A stretch of DNA of 20,681 nt from Bacteroidota bacterium. GTDB lineage: Bacteria > Bacteroidota > Bacteroidia > Sphingobacteriales > Sphingobacteriaceae. Numbering within the stretch: the first letter of the stretch is position 1; every line of letters starts with the position of its first letter. The notes beneath the pieces are model-generated. The model saw only the letters and a list, made by a program, of their open reading frames with translations. It had not been told where the DNA came from and did no database searches. Location: contig JABDEQ010000047.1 in the NCBI GenBank assembly GCA_013286985.1, forward strand, positions 1-20,681, in the 5' to 3' direction. Made by a program: the position numbers and the translations under genes. Below, in pieces: positions 1-7,541 of the stretch.

Positions 1-1
1 C

Positions 2-100
2 AGATTGGTTATCAGAGGTTAGAGATTAGCTATTGGAAATTAATTGACTGCTGATTAAGAATCTTCCCTGGTCACTAATCAACCAATCTCTGATCACTAA
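2..100. repeat. Degenerate 7-bp repeats in two opposing arrays, downstream of the last permease
   Basis: On the plus strand, positions 2-57 read as eight consecutive heptamers close to NNATTRG (AGATTGG, TTATCAG, AGGTTAG, AGATTAG, CTATTGG, AAATTAA, TTGACTG, CTGATTA). Positions 72-100 hold similar units in the opposite orientation (TCACTAA at 72-78 and 94-100, TCTCTGA at 87-93). The two halves form an imperfect inverted repeat, for example AGATTGGTT at 2-10 against AACCAATCT at 81-89. The element directly follows the stop codon of the permease ending at 105. It could fold at the 3' end of that mRNA, but there is no clear U-tract, so a terminator role is only a possibility. I cannot name a repeat family, and the element may continue beyond the window edge. 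Confidence 0.5.
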
Positions 101-104
101 ACAT

Positions 105-2504
105 CTACTCGCTTCTTAAACTTTCCACCGGGTTGGCGATGGCTGCTTTAACAGATTGATAGCTTACAGTGAGGAATGCAATGAGTATAGAAACGATGCC
201 CGCAAGTAAAAATATCCACCATTGAATGTTGATATGATAGGCAAAAGCCTGAAGCCATTTATGCATGGAAAACCATGCAATGGGCCATGCTATAAGGTTG
301 GCTATTAAAACGAGCTTAAGGAAATTGCCCGAAAGCAGCAGTGTAATATTTTGTACCGAAGCCCCTAATACTTTGCGCACGCCTATTTCCTTTATTCTTT
401 TTTGAGCAGCGTGTGATGCCAGTCCGAATAATCCTAAACAAGAGATAAAAATAGCCAGGCCGGCAAGAATGCCAACTATCTGGCTTACCTGGTTATCGGC
501 TTTATAAACCTCGTTAAAATGATCGTCCAAAAACTGGTATTCAAAAGGATAATCAGGATAAACACTATCCCAGGTTGATTTGATAAAAGCAATAGCCGCC
601 GCCGTATTATTGCCGTTTACTTTGACTGATATATCCCTGAATCCCCAATGCAGGGCACTTACCATAAACAGTGGTTCTATTTTGTACTGAAGGGAGTTAA
701 AATTGAAATTTTTAGCCACACCCACAATGGTACCCAATGTATCAAAGCCAAATTGCTGTCCCACCAGCGACAACAGTGGCGCTTTAGGATGGTCTTTTAA
801 TAACTCTTTAGCTAATGCTTCGTTAACAATAAACTGCCGGCCATCAGGCATCTTGTCGCTTGAAAAGTTTTTGCCTGCGGCCAATTTAATTTTATATAAA
901 TTGAGGTAATTGGTATCGACTACCAGCAGCGTTGTGCCCAGATCCTGTTTGGGTCCGTTAGAGGGTCTAAACGTCACCCCGGTTTGATCCAAATGACTTC
1001 CCAAGATATCCTGTGAGGCGGTAACTCCCGAAATTAAAGTACTGCTTAGTAGTTCCTTTTTAAATAAGTCGTATTTCTTTGTAGTAACCCCATCCAGCGG
1101 GATATTAACAATCTGATCACGGTTGTATCCAGGGTCTTGTTTTTGCATAAAATTCAATTGCCTTAGTACAAAAAATGTGGCTATCATCAAAAAAATGGCG
1201 CTTGAAAATTGAATAACAACCAAAATATTTCTCAAAAAGCTTTTATTTTTACCGATTTGTATAGATCCTTTTAAAACCCGCACCGCATTAAATGACGATA
1301 AATAGATAGCCGGATAAATCCCTGACAATAGGCCGATAAGTACAGTACCTGATAAAACGCTCAGTATTGGATAAATGCTGCTAAAGATGTTAAAAGAGAT
1401 ATCCCTTTCGCTCAGGTTATTTATATACGGAATGGTCAGTTCAACGATTATCAAGGCAAGTAACAATGCTACAAATGATACCAGCACCGTTTCGCCAATA
1501 AATTGCGTGGCCAGCTGAAAGCGATAAGCGCCTATTGACTTACGGATACCAACCTCTTTGGCTCTTTCTGCCGAGCGGGCAGTTGACAGGTTAACAAAGT
1601 TAACGCAAGCTATAATCAATACTATAAGCGCAATAATGGCAAATAAATTGGTCGACTTTTTATCGAACTTCTGGTAGTTAATATAATCTAAGCCTATATC
1701 GGCAGAATTTGCATGGATATCTTTAAATGGCAAAACAAATAATTGCGTGTATTTCCAGCCATCGCCCTTCATATATTTTTTTAAGTAAGCAGGGAACTTT
1801 TTATCCAATGCCGCTGCATTTGTGCCGGGGGCAAGTTCTAAGTAAGTATCCAGCCAGTTGCCGCCCCAATTGGTAAACATCCAGGGCTTATAAATACTGC
1901 TAAAGGAAAACAGCGCATCAAATTGTAACTGTGAATTTTTAGGCACGTTGGCCATTATACCAGTTACTACAAAAGATGTAGTATCATCACCATAATGAGT
2001 TATTGTTTTTCCTATCGGATTAGCATCGCCAAATAACTTTTTCGCTGTTTCCTCGGTAAGCAGTGCGGTATGAGGTTTTAGCAGTGCTGTTGCTCTTTCG
2101 CCCTTAATTACCTTAAAATCAAATATTTTGAGGAAGGTAGAATCAACGAAGAATACTTGTGGCAAAAATATCCTCTTGTTATTGAGCGTTAACTGGTATT
2201 TTCCGTCCCAATGTATCCGGGTGAAGCTTTTTATCTCCGGGAAATCCTGTTTTAACGTTGGCCCCATCGGAAACATAGATAACGCCACCTTTTGAGTGGC
2301 GCCCTGACTGCCAACAGTCTGTACCTCGTTTAAACGATAAATATTTTTAGTATGGAAGTTATCGAAACTTTTTTCATAGGACACAAACAGCATAATAACA
2401 ATACAGGCTGCCATCCCTACGGACAAACCAATGATATTAATTGCCGAAAAAACCTTGTTTTTCCAAATGTTGCGCCATGCAATTTTTAAATAGTTTTTTA
2501 TCAT
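105..2504 (-). CDS. MacB/FtsX-type ABC transporter permease, 799 aa, last gene of a three-permease unit
   Basis: This is an inner-membrane permease subunit of the MacB/FtsX (type VII, mechanotransmission) superfamily, in the duplicated form common in Bacteroidota. Visible order: TM1 (about 19-43), first periplasmic MacB_PCD-like domain (45-285, with the conserved ETAKKLFGDANPIGK stretch at 152-166), TM2 (286-308), cytoplasmic motif RAKEVGIRKSIGA (314-326), TM3 (335-357), TM4 (378-402), TM5 (426-450), second periplasmic domain (452-672), TM6 (673-698), second motif RIKEIGVRKVLGA (703-715), TM7 (729-747) and TM8 (762-784). No Walker A or ABC signature is present, so an ATPase must come from elsewhere if it works as a pump. 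The start is fixed by the family N-terminus MIKNYLKIAWRN. It lies 66 bp after the preceding permease, probably co-transcribed. SGNFLKL (725-731) replaces the SKDF/SKEF usual among its paralogues. Substrate unknown. Confidence 0.95.
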   Translation of the reverse strand: MIKNYLKIAWRNIWKNKVFSAINIIGLSVGMAACIVIMLFVSYEKSFDNFHTKNIYRLNEVQTVGSQGATQKVALSMFPMGPTLKQDFPEIKSFTRIHWDGKYQLTLNNKRIFLPQVFFVDSTFLKIFDFKVIKGERATALLKPHTALLTEETAKKLFGDANPIGKTITHYGDDTTSFVVTGIMANVPKNSQLQFDALFSFSSIYKPWMFTNWGGNWLDTYLELAPGTNAAALDKKFPAYLKKYMKGDGWKYTQLFVLPFKDIHANSADIGLDYINYQKFDKKSTNLFAIIALIVLIIACVNFVNLSTARSAERAKEVGIRKSIGAYRFQLATQFIGETVLVSFVALLLALIIVELTIPYINNLSERDISFNIFSSIYPILSVLSGTVLIGLLSGIYPAIYLSSFNAVRVLKGSIQIGKNKSFLRNILVVIQFSSAIFLMIATFFVLRQLNFMQKQDPGYNRDQIVNIPLDGVTTKKYDLFKKELLSSTLISGVTASQDILGSHLDQTGVTFRPSNGPKQDLGTTLLVVDTNYLNLYKIKLAAGKNFSSDKMPDGRQFIVNEALAKELLKDHPKAPLLSLVGQQFGFDTLGTIVGVAKNFNFNSLQYKIEPLFMVSALHWGFRDISVKVNGNNTAAAIAFIKSTWDSVYPDYPFEYQFLDDHFNEVYKADNQVSQIVGILAGLAIFISCLGLFGLASHAAQKRIKEIGVRKVLGASVQNITLLLSGNFLKLVLIANLIAWPIAWFSMHKWLQAFAYHINIQWWIFLLAGIVSILIAFLTVSYQSVKAAIANPVESLRSE

Positions 2505-2515
2505 GATTGGCTCGT

Positions 2516-2555
2516 TTCGTTGGTTTGTTAGTTCAATTGTTCATTAGTTTATTGG
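2516..2555. repeat. Five degenerate 8-bp repeats in the leader of the 105-2504 gene
   Basis: The plus strand reads as five octamers in perfect register: TTCGTTGG, TTTGTTAG, TTCAATTG, TTCATTAG, TTTATTGG. On the transcribed strand this is a G-poor leader of CYAAYRAA-like units ending 12 nt before the start codon at 2504. The gap holds no promoter-like element of either type found elsewhere in the window. The array may give an unstructured A-rich leader that helps initiation without a Shine-Dalgarno sequence, or it may simply be a drifting microsatellite. Confidence 0.6.
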
Positions 2556-2570
2556 TAGAATCATCAACCC

Positions 2571-4937
2571 CTATTCGCTCCTTAAACTTTTAACCGGATT
2601 CATTAGGGCGGCTTTGATAGCCTGAAAACTTACGGTGGTTAGCGCAATAACAATAGCCAGCACGCCGGATATTAAAAATATCCACCAATTTACCGTTACG
2701 CGATACTGATAGCTTCGCAGCCAATTGTTGATAAAGAACCACGCTACCGGGAAAGCAATAATGCACGACAGGCCAACTAATTTCAAAAAGCCTTTTGATA
2801 GCAAGCCGACAAGCCCAGAAACAGATGCGCCGAGCACTTTGCGTATGCCGATTTCTTTTATGCGGCGCTCTGCGGTATAGGCTGCCAAACCAAACAGTCC
2901 CAAACACGAAATAAAAATAGCCAGCGATGCAAAAACTCCCGCAAGTGTGCCGGTTAATGTTTCGGTTTGAAACAACTGGTTAAAATCATCGTCGATAAAT
3001 TGGTATTCGAAAGGATAACCAGGGTTATCGGCTTTGATAACAGCGCCTGTTTTTACCAATGCCGTCTGCAAGTTTACGCCGGATTTAAAACGGATGCTTA
3101 AAACGCCGGTACCTGCAGGATGGCAGTAAAGTATAAGCGGCGCTGCACTTGCATACATATCGTTATAAAGGAAATCTTTAACAATTCCGGTTATGGTGAA
3201 TGCTTTTTTTCCGCCGTCTCTTATAATTGCTCCTACTCTGCCCTCTTTGCCCATTTGTTTTGCAAAGGCTTCATTAATAATTACACTATTGCTGTCTAAC
3301 GCAGCTTCGTGATAAAAATCCCGACCTGCTGCAAGCTTCATCCCCATAGTCGATATAAATTGCGGACTTACATTTTGCCAGGAGATCAATGGATTTTTAC
3401 TGGCATCCTTCCCATCCCACGAATAATTGTCGGTATTACTCCCTATTTGTAAAGCTGGGTTATCGCTCAATGCTGCATCTTCAACTACACCCGTTTGTTT
3501 AAGATCGTTATAAACCGTCGGAAACTGATCTGCCTGCTTGCCTTGCAGGTTGATATAAATTAGGTTGCTTTTAGCAAAACCCAGCTGACGGTTTTTTATA
3601 AATTGTATTTGCTGATAAATAATAATGGTTCCTATTATCAATATTATTGATACTGAAAACTGAATGACCACCAAACCCTGCCTGATAAAACCTGTACCAA
3701 TAGCCGACTTTATTTTTATATTCTTTAAAACAGCTATCGGGTTAAATGAAGAAAGATAAAACGCCGGATAGCTACCCGCCAGTAAACCGGTAATAAGGCT
3801 TATACTAACAAGGTATATTAAATGCATGGGAGCAAAAACATCGGCACTTAAATCTTTTTGAACCAGGTTGTTAAATGATGGTAAAGCCAAATAAATTATT
3901 CCAACGGCTACTAACACTGCAATAAACGACATGATGACAGCCTCGCTGATAAACTGCCCTATTAATTTACCCTTGCCGGCACCCATCACTTTTCGTACCC
4001 CAACTTCTTTGGCCCGTTGTTCGGATCGTGCGGTTGATAAATTCATGAAGTTAATACAGGCGATCAGTAGAATTATAAAGGCAATAAAGGAGAATATGTT
4101 AACGTATTGTATCCGGCCGCCACTCATTTTGCCGTCGATAAAATTATCATGCAGGTTCCAGTTGTTCATCGCAAATAGGAAACAAACTGTTTTATTATCG
4201 TTTTTCATTTTATTGGCGATAAAATGACTTAGCTTTTGATTAACCGAGGCAAGGTTTGCGGAAGGCTCCAGTTCAACAAAAGTGCGGGCCCAATTGGCGC
4301 CCCAAATAGTCATCCAGGGTTGCTTATGATCAACATTACCCATCGGCGACAGCCATTGAAATTGAAAGCTTGAATTTTTCGGCAAATCTTTAAAAACTCC
4401 TGTAACAGTATACTCCTGCTCGTTATTTACTTTTAATGTTTTGCCAATAGGATCTGCATCGCCAAAAAACTTGGCTGCCATTTTTTCGCTTATCACAACA
4501 GAATGCAATTCCCGGAATGGATTTGCAGCATCTCCTTTAACGAAAGGCAAATTGAGCATTGGAAGCAGTTCAGGGTCGGCAAATCGTCCTTTTTCGGTAA
4601 TTGTTTTATCACCAAGGGCAAACAGTTCATCGCCATCTCCTCCGGTGGTTCGGGCCGCCCGTTTTATACCGGGTATTTCGGCTTTTAACAATTTGGCCAT
4701 AGGCCCGGGCGTAGCATGAAAAGTACTTACTTTGCCTTCATAAGTTTGATTTTCATAAATAGTGTACAGGCTATCGTGCTTTTTAAAGTTTTGATTATAG
4801 GTAAGCTCATCCTGCACCCATAAAAATATTAACGAAGCACAAGCGATACCTATAGCAAGCCCGGCAATATTTAAAAAACTAAATGCGCGGTTCTTCAACA
4901 AACTGCGCAGGGTGGTTTTAATGTAATTCTTTATCAT
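2571..4937 (-). CDS. MacB/FtsX-type ABC transporter permease, 788 aa, middle gene of a three-permease unit
   Basis: This is the shortest complete paralogue in the window. TM1 is at about 19-43. The first periplasmic domain (45-280) contains EKMAAKFFGDADPIGK (151-166) and YTVTGVFKDLPKNSSF (176-191). TM2 (280-301) is followed by RAKEVGVRKVMGA (308-320), TM3 (328-352), TM4 (371-395) and TM5 (420-441). The second periplasmic domain spans about 445-662 and includes the family motif YPFEYQFIDDDFNQLF (641-656). TM6 (665-687), RIKEIGIRKVLGA (692-704), TM7 (718-737) and TM8 (751-772) close the protein before NPVKSLRSE. Both FtsX coupling motifs are intact, so it probably still engages an ATPase, which is not encoded nearby. 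The gap to the upstream permease is 37 bp and lacks promoter elements, which argues for co-transcription from the control region at 7417-7526. Two cysteines fall in predicted periplasmic parts (252 and 605). Substrate unknown. Confidence 0.95.
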   Translation of the reverse strand: MIKNYIKTTLRSLLKNRAFSFLNIAGLAIGIACASLIFLWVQDELTYNQNFKKHDSLYTIYENQTYEGKVSTFHATPGPMAKLLKAEIPGIKRAARTTGGDGDELFALGDKTITEKGRFADPELLPMLNLPFVKGDAANPFRELHSVVISEKMAAKFFGDADPIGKTLKVNNEQEYTVTGVFKDLPKNSSFQFQWLSPMGNVDHKQPWMTIWGANWARTFVELEPSANLASVNQKLSHFIANKMKNDNKTVCFLFAMNNWNLHDNFIDGKMSGGRIQYVNIFSFIAFIILLIACINFMNLSTARSEQRAKEVGVRKVMGAGKGKLIGQFISEAVIMSFIAVLVAVGIIYLALPSFNNLVQKDLSADVFAPMHLIYLVSISLITGLLAGSYPAFYLSSFNPIAVLKNIKIKSAIGTGFIRQGLVVIQFSVSIILIIGTIIIYQQIQFIKNRQLGFAKSNLIYINLQGKQADQFPTVYNDLKQTGVVEDAALSDNPALQIGSNTDNYSWDGKDASKNPLISWQNVSPQFISTMGMKLAAGRDFYHEAALDSNSVIINEAFAKQMGKEGRVGAIIRDGGKKAFTITGIVKDFLYNDMYASAAPLILYCHPAGTGVLSIRFKSGVNLQTALVKTGAVIKADNPGYPFEYQFIDDDFNQLFQTETLTGTLAGVFASLAIFISCLGLFGLAAYTAERRIKEIGIRKVLGASVSGLVGLLSKGFLKLVGLSCIIAFPVAWFFINNWLRSYQYRVTVNWWIFLISGVLAIVIALTTVSFQAIKAALMNPVKSLRSE

Positions 4938-4939
4938 GA

Positions 4940-4971
4940 TAATTTAGTTCATTGGTTCAACTGCTTGTTGC
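4940..4971. repeat. Four degenerate 8-bp repeats in the leader of the 2571-4937 gene
   Basis: The plus strand reads in register as TAATTTAG, TTCATTGG, TTCAACTG, CTTGTTGC, nearly filling the 37-bp gap between two permeases. TTCATTGG matches the octamer theme at 2516-2555. On the mRNA strand the leader contains ACCAATGAACTAAATTA just before the start codon. A closely similar leader (ACCAACGAAAACTAAATTA) precedes the permease starting at 18777. Confidence 0.5.
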
Positions 4972-4974
4972 ATT

Positions 4975-7395
4975 CTATTCGCTTCTGAGGCTTTTTACAG
5001 GATTCACAGTAGCCGCTTTGATTGCTTTATAGCTTACTGTTAGCCAGGCTATTACCACCGAAACAATAACGGATAGTACAAAAACCCATATATTTAATGA
5101 TATACGATAAGCAAAATTCTGCAGCCAACCCGTCATGATGTAATAAGCGGCCGGCATGGCGATTATGCATGATATAATGATTAGCACAACAAATTCCTTA
5201 GAGAATAATAAAACTATACTGCTTACCGATGCCCCTAAAACTTTGCGAACGCCTACTTCTTTTGTTCGTTGTACCGCCATAAACGACACTAAGCCGTATA
5301 AGCCAAGACACGAAATAAATATGGCAATGAAGGCGAATATTTTATAAACCAATGCCAACTGATTTTCCTGTTTATAAAATTTGGCTATTGATTCATCGAG
5401 GAAAAAGCCATTGTATGCATATTCGGGATAGGTTCTTTCCCAGAGTGATTGAATACCGGCAACAGTTTTTACCAGATCATTAGATTTTAATTTTACAGCT
5501 GCCTGCGATTCATATTTTTTTAGCGGATAAATAACAATCGGTTTTACTGTTTCTCTTAAAGAATTGGTTTTAAAATCTTCAACAACGCCGGTTATTGTTG
5601 CCCATGTTCCGCCGCCCAATCTGATGGTTTTACCAACTGCCTCTTCATCGCGCTCAATACCAATTTTCCGCAATAGTGTTTGATTTACTACCACCTGGCG
5701 CATGGTGTCACTAACATCATATCCCCTGCCTGTAGTAAACCGTAAACCAAATGTTTTAAAATAATCGGCATCACCAATTTTAACAAATGTTGGAAATCCA
5801 ACGTCTTTTACCGAATGATTATAGGCAAAGTTTTCAGCTGAATTATTGTCGGACGATGGTGCGTCACTGGTAAAGCTTACTGCCTGTACAGCGGAATTTT
5901 GCAAAAGCTGTTGTTTAAACGATTGCATTTTTCGAAGACTGAGGCTATCGGTATAGCCCGGAAGCATTAATATTGCATTTTTGTTAAAGCCTAAATCGGC
6001 CTTGTTTACAAAATCCATCTGATTAACAGCCACCACTGTACCTATAATTAATAGTTGAGATATAGCAAATTGCGTTATCACGAGTGTACGCCTTAGTGAA
6101 ATACCACCAATAGAGGCAGCTGTGATTTTGTTTTTAAGCGCCAAAACAGGTTTGAAACCAGACACTACTAAAGCCGGGTAAATACCCGAAAGAACAATTA
6201 CCACAACTGCAGTTAAAATTAAAAAAAACACGCTGCCACCATTTAGCAAATTGATATCATCAGGAACGCTGGCAATATTTTTTAAATAAGGCAGGCTTAA
6301 TTTGCCAACCAAAATAGCCAAAATGGTTGCTCCAATAACAATAAAGGCAGTTTCGCCTATTACCTGTACCGCCAGTTGTTTCCTACTGCTGCCCAATACC
6401 TTACGGATACCTACCTCTTTTGAACGCCCTACAGATTGGGCAGTAGAAAGATTAATAAAATTAATAGAGGCCATTACAATAATTAAAATGGCAATAAATG
6501 ATAAGGTGCGCAGCGTTGCTTTTGTAGTGATATGGTCGCCCAGTGTGTTGCCAAATATGGTATCAAAATGCATTAGTGACAATGGCTGAGCAACAATAAG
6601 ATGATGTTTAAGACCAGATTTATAGTACTTAATTGTTACTCTTTTTAGTTGCTCATCAATATATTGCGGTTTGGTATGATCAGGAAAGAGCATAAAAACC
6701 TGGTGATTGCTGCTGAGTAATCCCCAATCTGAGGAATAATTATAGTCTTTAGGATAGTTCTTCCAGGTGATGTGTGATACCAATACTTTAAATGGGAAAT
6801 CGCTATTATTGGGTGCATTTTCAATTACGCCGGCAACTTTCAGATTAATTAAATTATCCATTTTAATGGATTTGCCAATGGCATTTGTCCAGCTGCCAAA
6901 ATATTTTGAAGCAGTACTTTGATCTAATACTACCATATTAGGATTAACTAAAACGGCAGCGCTACCTGCCAACCATTTCCAACTGAAAATATCAAAAAAT
7001 TGAGGTTCTATAAAAACAACCCCTACGTTTTCTGTGAATTTTTTGCCGCCGTTATATTTAAGATCATTGCCATCAGCCACTGTAATCTGGCTGCCATAGC
7101 TGGAATTAATAGATGCCACCTTTGCCTTGGGAAATTCCAGTCTTAAGGCTTCAGTAGCCGGTATGGCAACGCCCGGATTATAGTCTACACCACTCTCGCT
7201 CATTTGCTCGGTAGCAATATGATAGATGTTTTTATAGTTGGGCTGAAAAGTATCATAACTCAACTCGTACTGAATAATTAGAAAAATAAGCAAACAGGCT
7301 GCAATACCTATTGTTAAACCAACTACATTAATAGCCGAATAAGTTTTATGGCGAATGATATTTCGCCAGGCAATTTTTAAATAATTTTTTATCAT
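4975..7395 (-). CDS. MacB/FtsX-type ABC transporter permease, 806 aa, FAISQ subgroup, first gene of a three-permease unit
   Basis: The layout is the usual eight-TM one: TM1 (19-43), periplasmic domain 1 (45-295), TM2 (296-317), RSKEVGIRKVLGS (324-336), TM3 (345-366), TM4 (387-410), TM5 (436-457), periplasmic domain 2 (460-680), TM6 (683-706), RTKEVGVRKVLGA (710-722), TM7 (734-752) and TM8 (769-790). It differs from most neighbours in several shared positions: TQFAISQLLIIGT in TM5 (441-453, others QFxxSI), GLYGL in TM6 (698-702), SKEF (732-735, others mostly SKDF), and a second periplasmic domain opening with SFTSDAPSSDNN. The partial permease at 18822-20681 has the same features, so these two form a separate subgroup. 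The periplasmic motif usually read as FGDxxPIGK is FGSWTNAIGK here (166-175). A sigma-54-like control region lies directly upstream, so this gene probably heads the unit with the two permeases below it. Confidence 0.95.
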   Translation of the reverse strand: MIKNYLKIAWRNIIRHKTYSAINVVGLTIGIAACLLIFLIIQYELSYDTFQPNYKNIYHIATEQMSESGVDYNPGVAIPATEALRLEFPKAKVASINSSYGSQITVADGNDLKYNGGKKFTENVGVVFIEPQFFDIFSWKWLAGSAAVLVNPNMVVLDQSTASKYFGSWTNAIGKSIKMDNLINLKVAGVIENAPNNSDFPFKVLVSHITWKNYPKDYNYSSDWGLLSSNHQVFMLFPDHTKPQYIDEQLKRVTIKYYKSGLKHHLIVAQPLSLMHFDTIFGNTLGDHITTKATLRTLSFIAILIIVMASINFINLSTAQSVGRSKEVGIRKVLGSSRKQLAVQVIGETAFIVIGATILAILVGKLSLPYLKNIASVPDDINLLNGGSVFFLILTAVVVIVLSGIYPALVVSGFKPVLALKNKITAASIGGISLRRTLVITQFAISQLLIIGTVVAVNQMDFVNKADLGFNKNAILMLPGYTDSLSLRKMQSFKQQLLQNSAVQAVSFTSDAPSSDNNSAENFAYNHSVKDVGFPTFVKIGDADYFKTFGLRFTTGRGYDVSDTMRQVVVNQTLLRKIGIERDEEAVGKTIRLGGGTWATITGVVEDFKTNSLRETVKPIVIYPLKKYESQAAVKLKSNDLVKTVAGIQSLWERTYPEYAYNGFFLDESIAKFYKQENQLALVYKIFAFIAIFISCLGLYGLVSFMAVQRTKEVGVRKVLGASVSSIVLLFSKEFVVLIIISCIIAMPAAYYIMTGWLQNFAYRISLNIWVFVLSVIVSVVIAWLTVSYKAIKAATVNPVKSLRSE

Positions 7396-7416
7396 AACTT
7401 CAACTTACTATAAGAA

Positions 7417-7434
7417 GTATAAACCACATACCAA
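7417..7434 (-). promoter_or_regulatory. Candidate sigma-54-like (-24/-12) promoter for the 4975-7395 permease
   Basis: On the minus strand TTGGTATGTGGTTTATA occurs with its GG at 7431-7432, about 36 bp before the start codon at 7395. The -24 half resembles the sigma-54 consensus TGGCACG. The -12 half reads TTAT where TTGC is expected, so the match is partial. The equivalent element upstream of the 7542-9977 permease (TTGGTATGGGTTTTAAAT) has the same position relative to its gene. Inferred start site about 12 nt before the ATG. Confidence 0.45.
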
Positions 7435-7478
7435 AATCACAATGCATTAATAATCAACACAATAACCAGCATTTTTAT

Positions 7479-7526
7479 TTACGAACATGTTCGTAAGTGA
7501 AACACATACTGTTCGTTTTTGATACA
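7479..7526. promoter_or_regulatory. Activator-type binding region: perfect 18-bp palindrome plus a second related site
   Basis: TTACGAACATGTTCGTAA at 7479-7496 is a perfect 18-bp palindrome. A second site, TGTTCGTTTTTGATACA, lies at 7510-7526. The TGTTCG cores begin at 7488 and 7510, exactly 22 bp apart (about two helical turns), and lie 57 and 79 bp upstream of the candidate -24 GG. The same 22-bp spacing recurs upstream of the neighbouring permease, where the distal site is identical at 14 of 17 positions. This arrangement fits a dimeric enhancer-binding protein of the NtrC type acting with sigma-54. The regulator itself is not in the window. Confidence 0.55.
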
Positions 7527-7541
7527 ACAATAAAATGCTTA

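Noticed and set aside
3931..4227. Plus-strand open frame opposite the TM2/TM3 region of a permease, with counterparts at 6302-6589 and 15084-15335
   Set aside because: Recurs at the homologous place in paralogues because the coding strand is conserved there; no independent evidence of expression.
4931..4942. 12-bp palindrome TTATCATGATAA over the start codon, with shorter versions at other permease starts
   Set aside because: Mostly explained by the common start ATGATAA (Met-Ile-) preceded by ATC; only one copy reaches 12 bp and there is no further sign of an operator.
4943..4971. A GCAACA -35-like element upstream of the 2571-4937 gene
   Set aside because: At the 17-bp spacing the -10 position reads ACTAAA, not GTCT[TA][AT], and the element falls inside the octamer array, so it is not counted as an ECF-like promoter.
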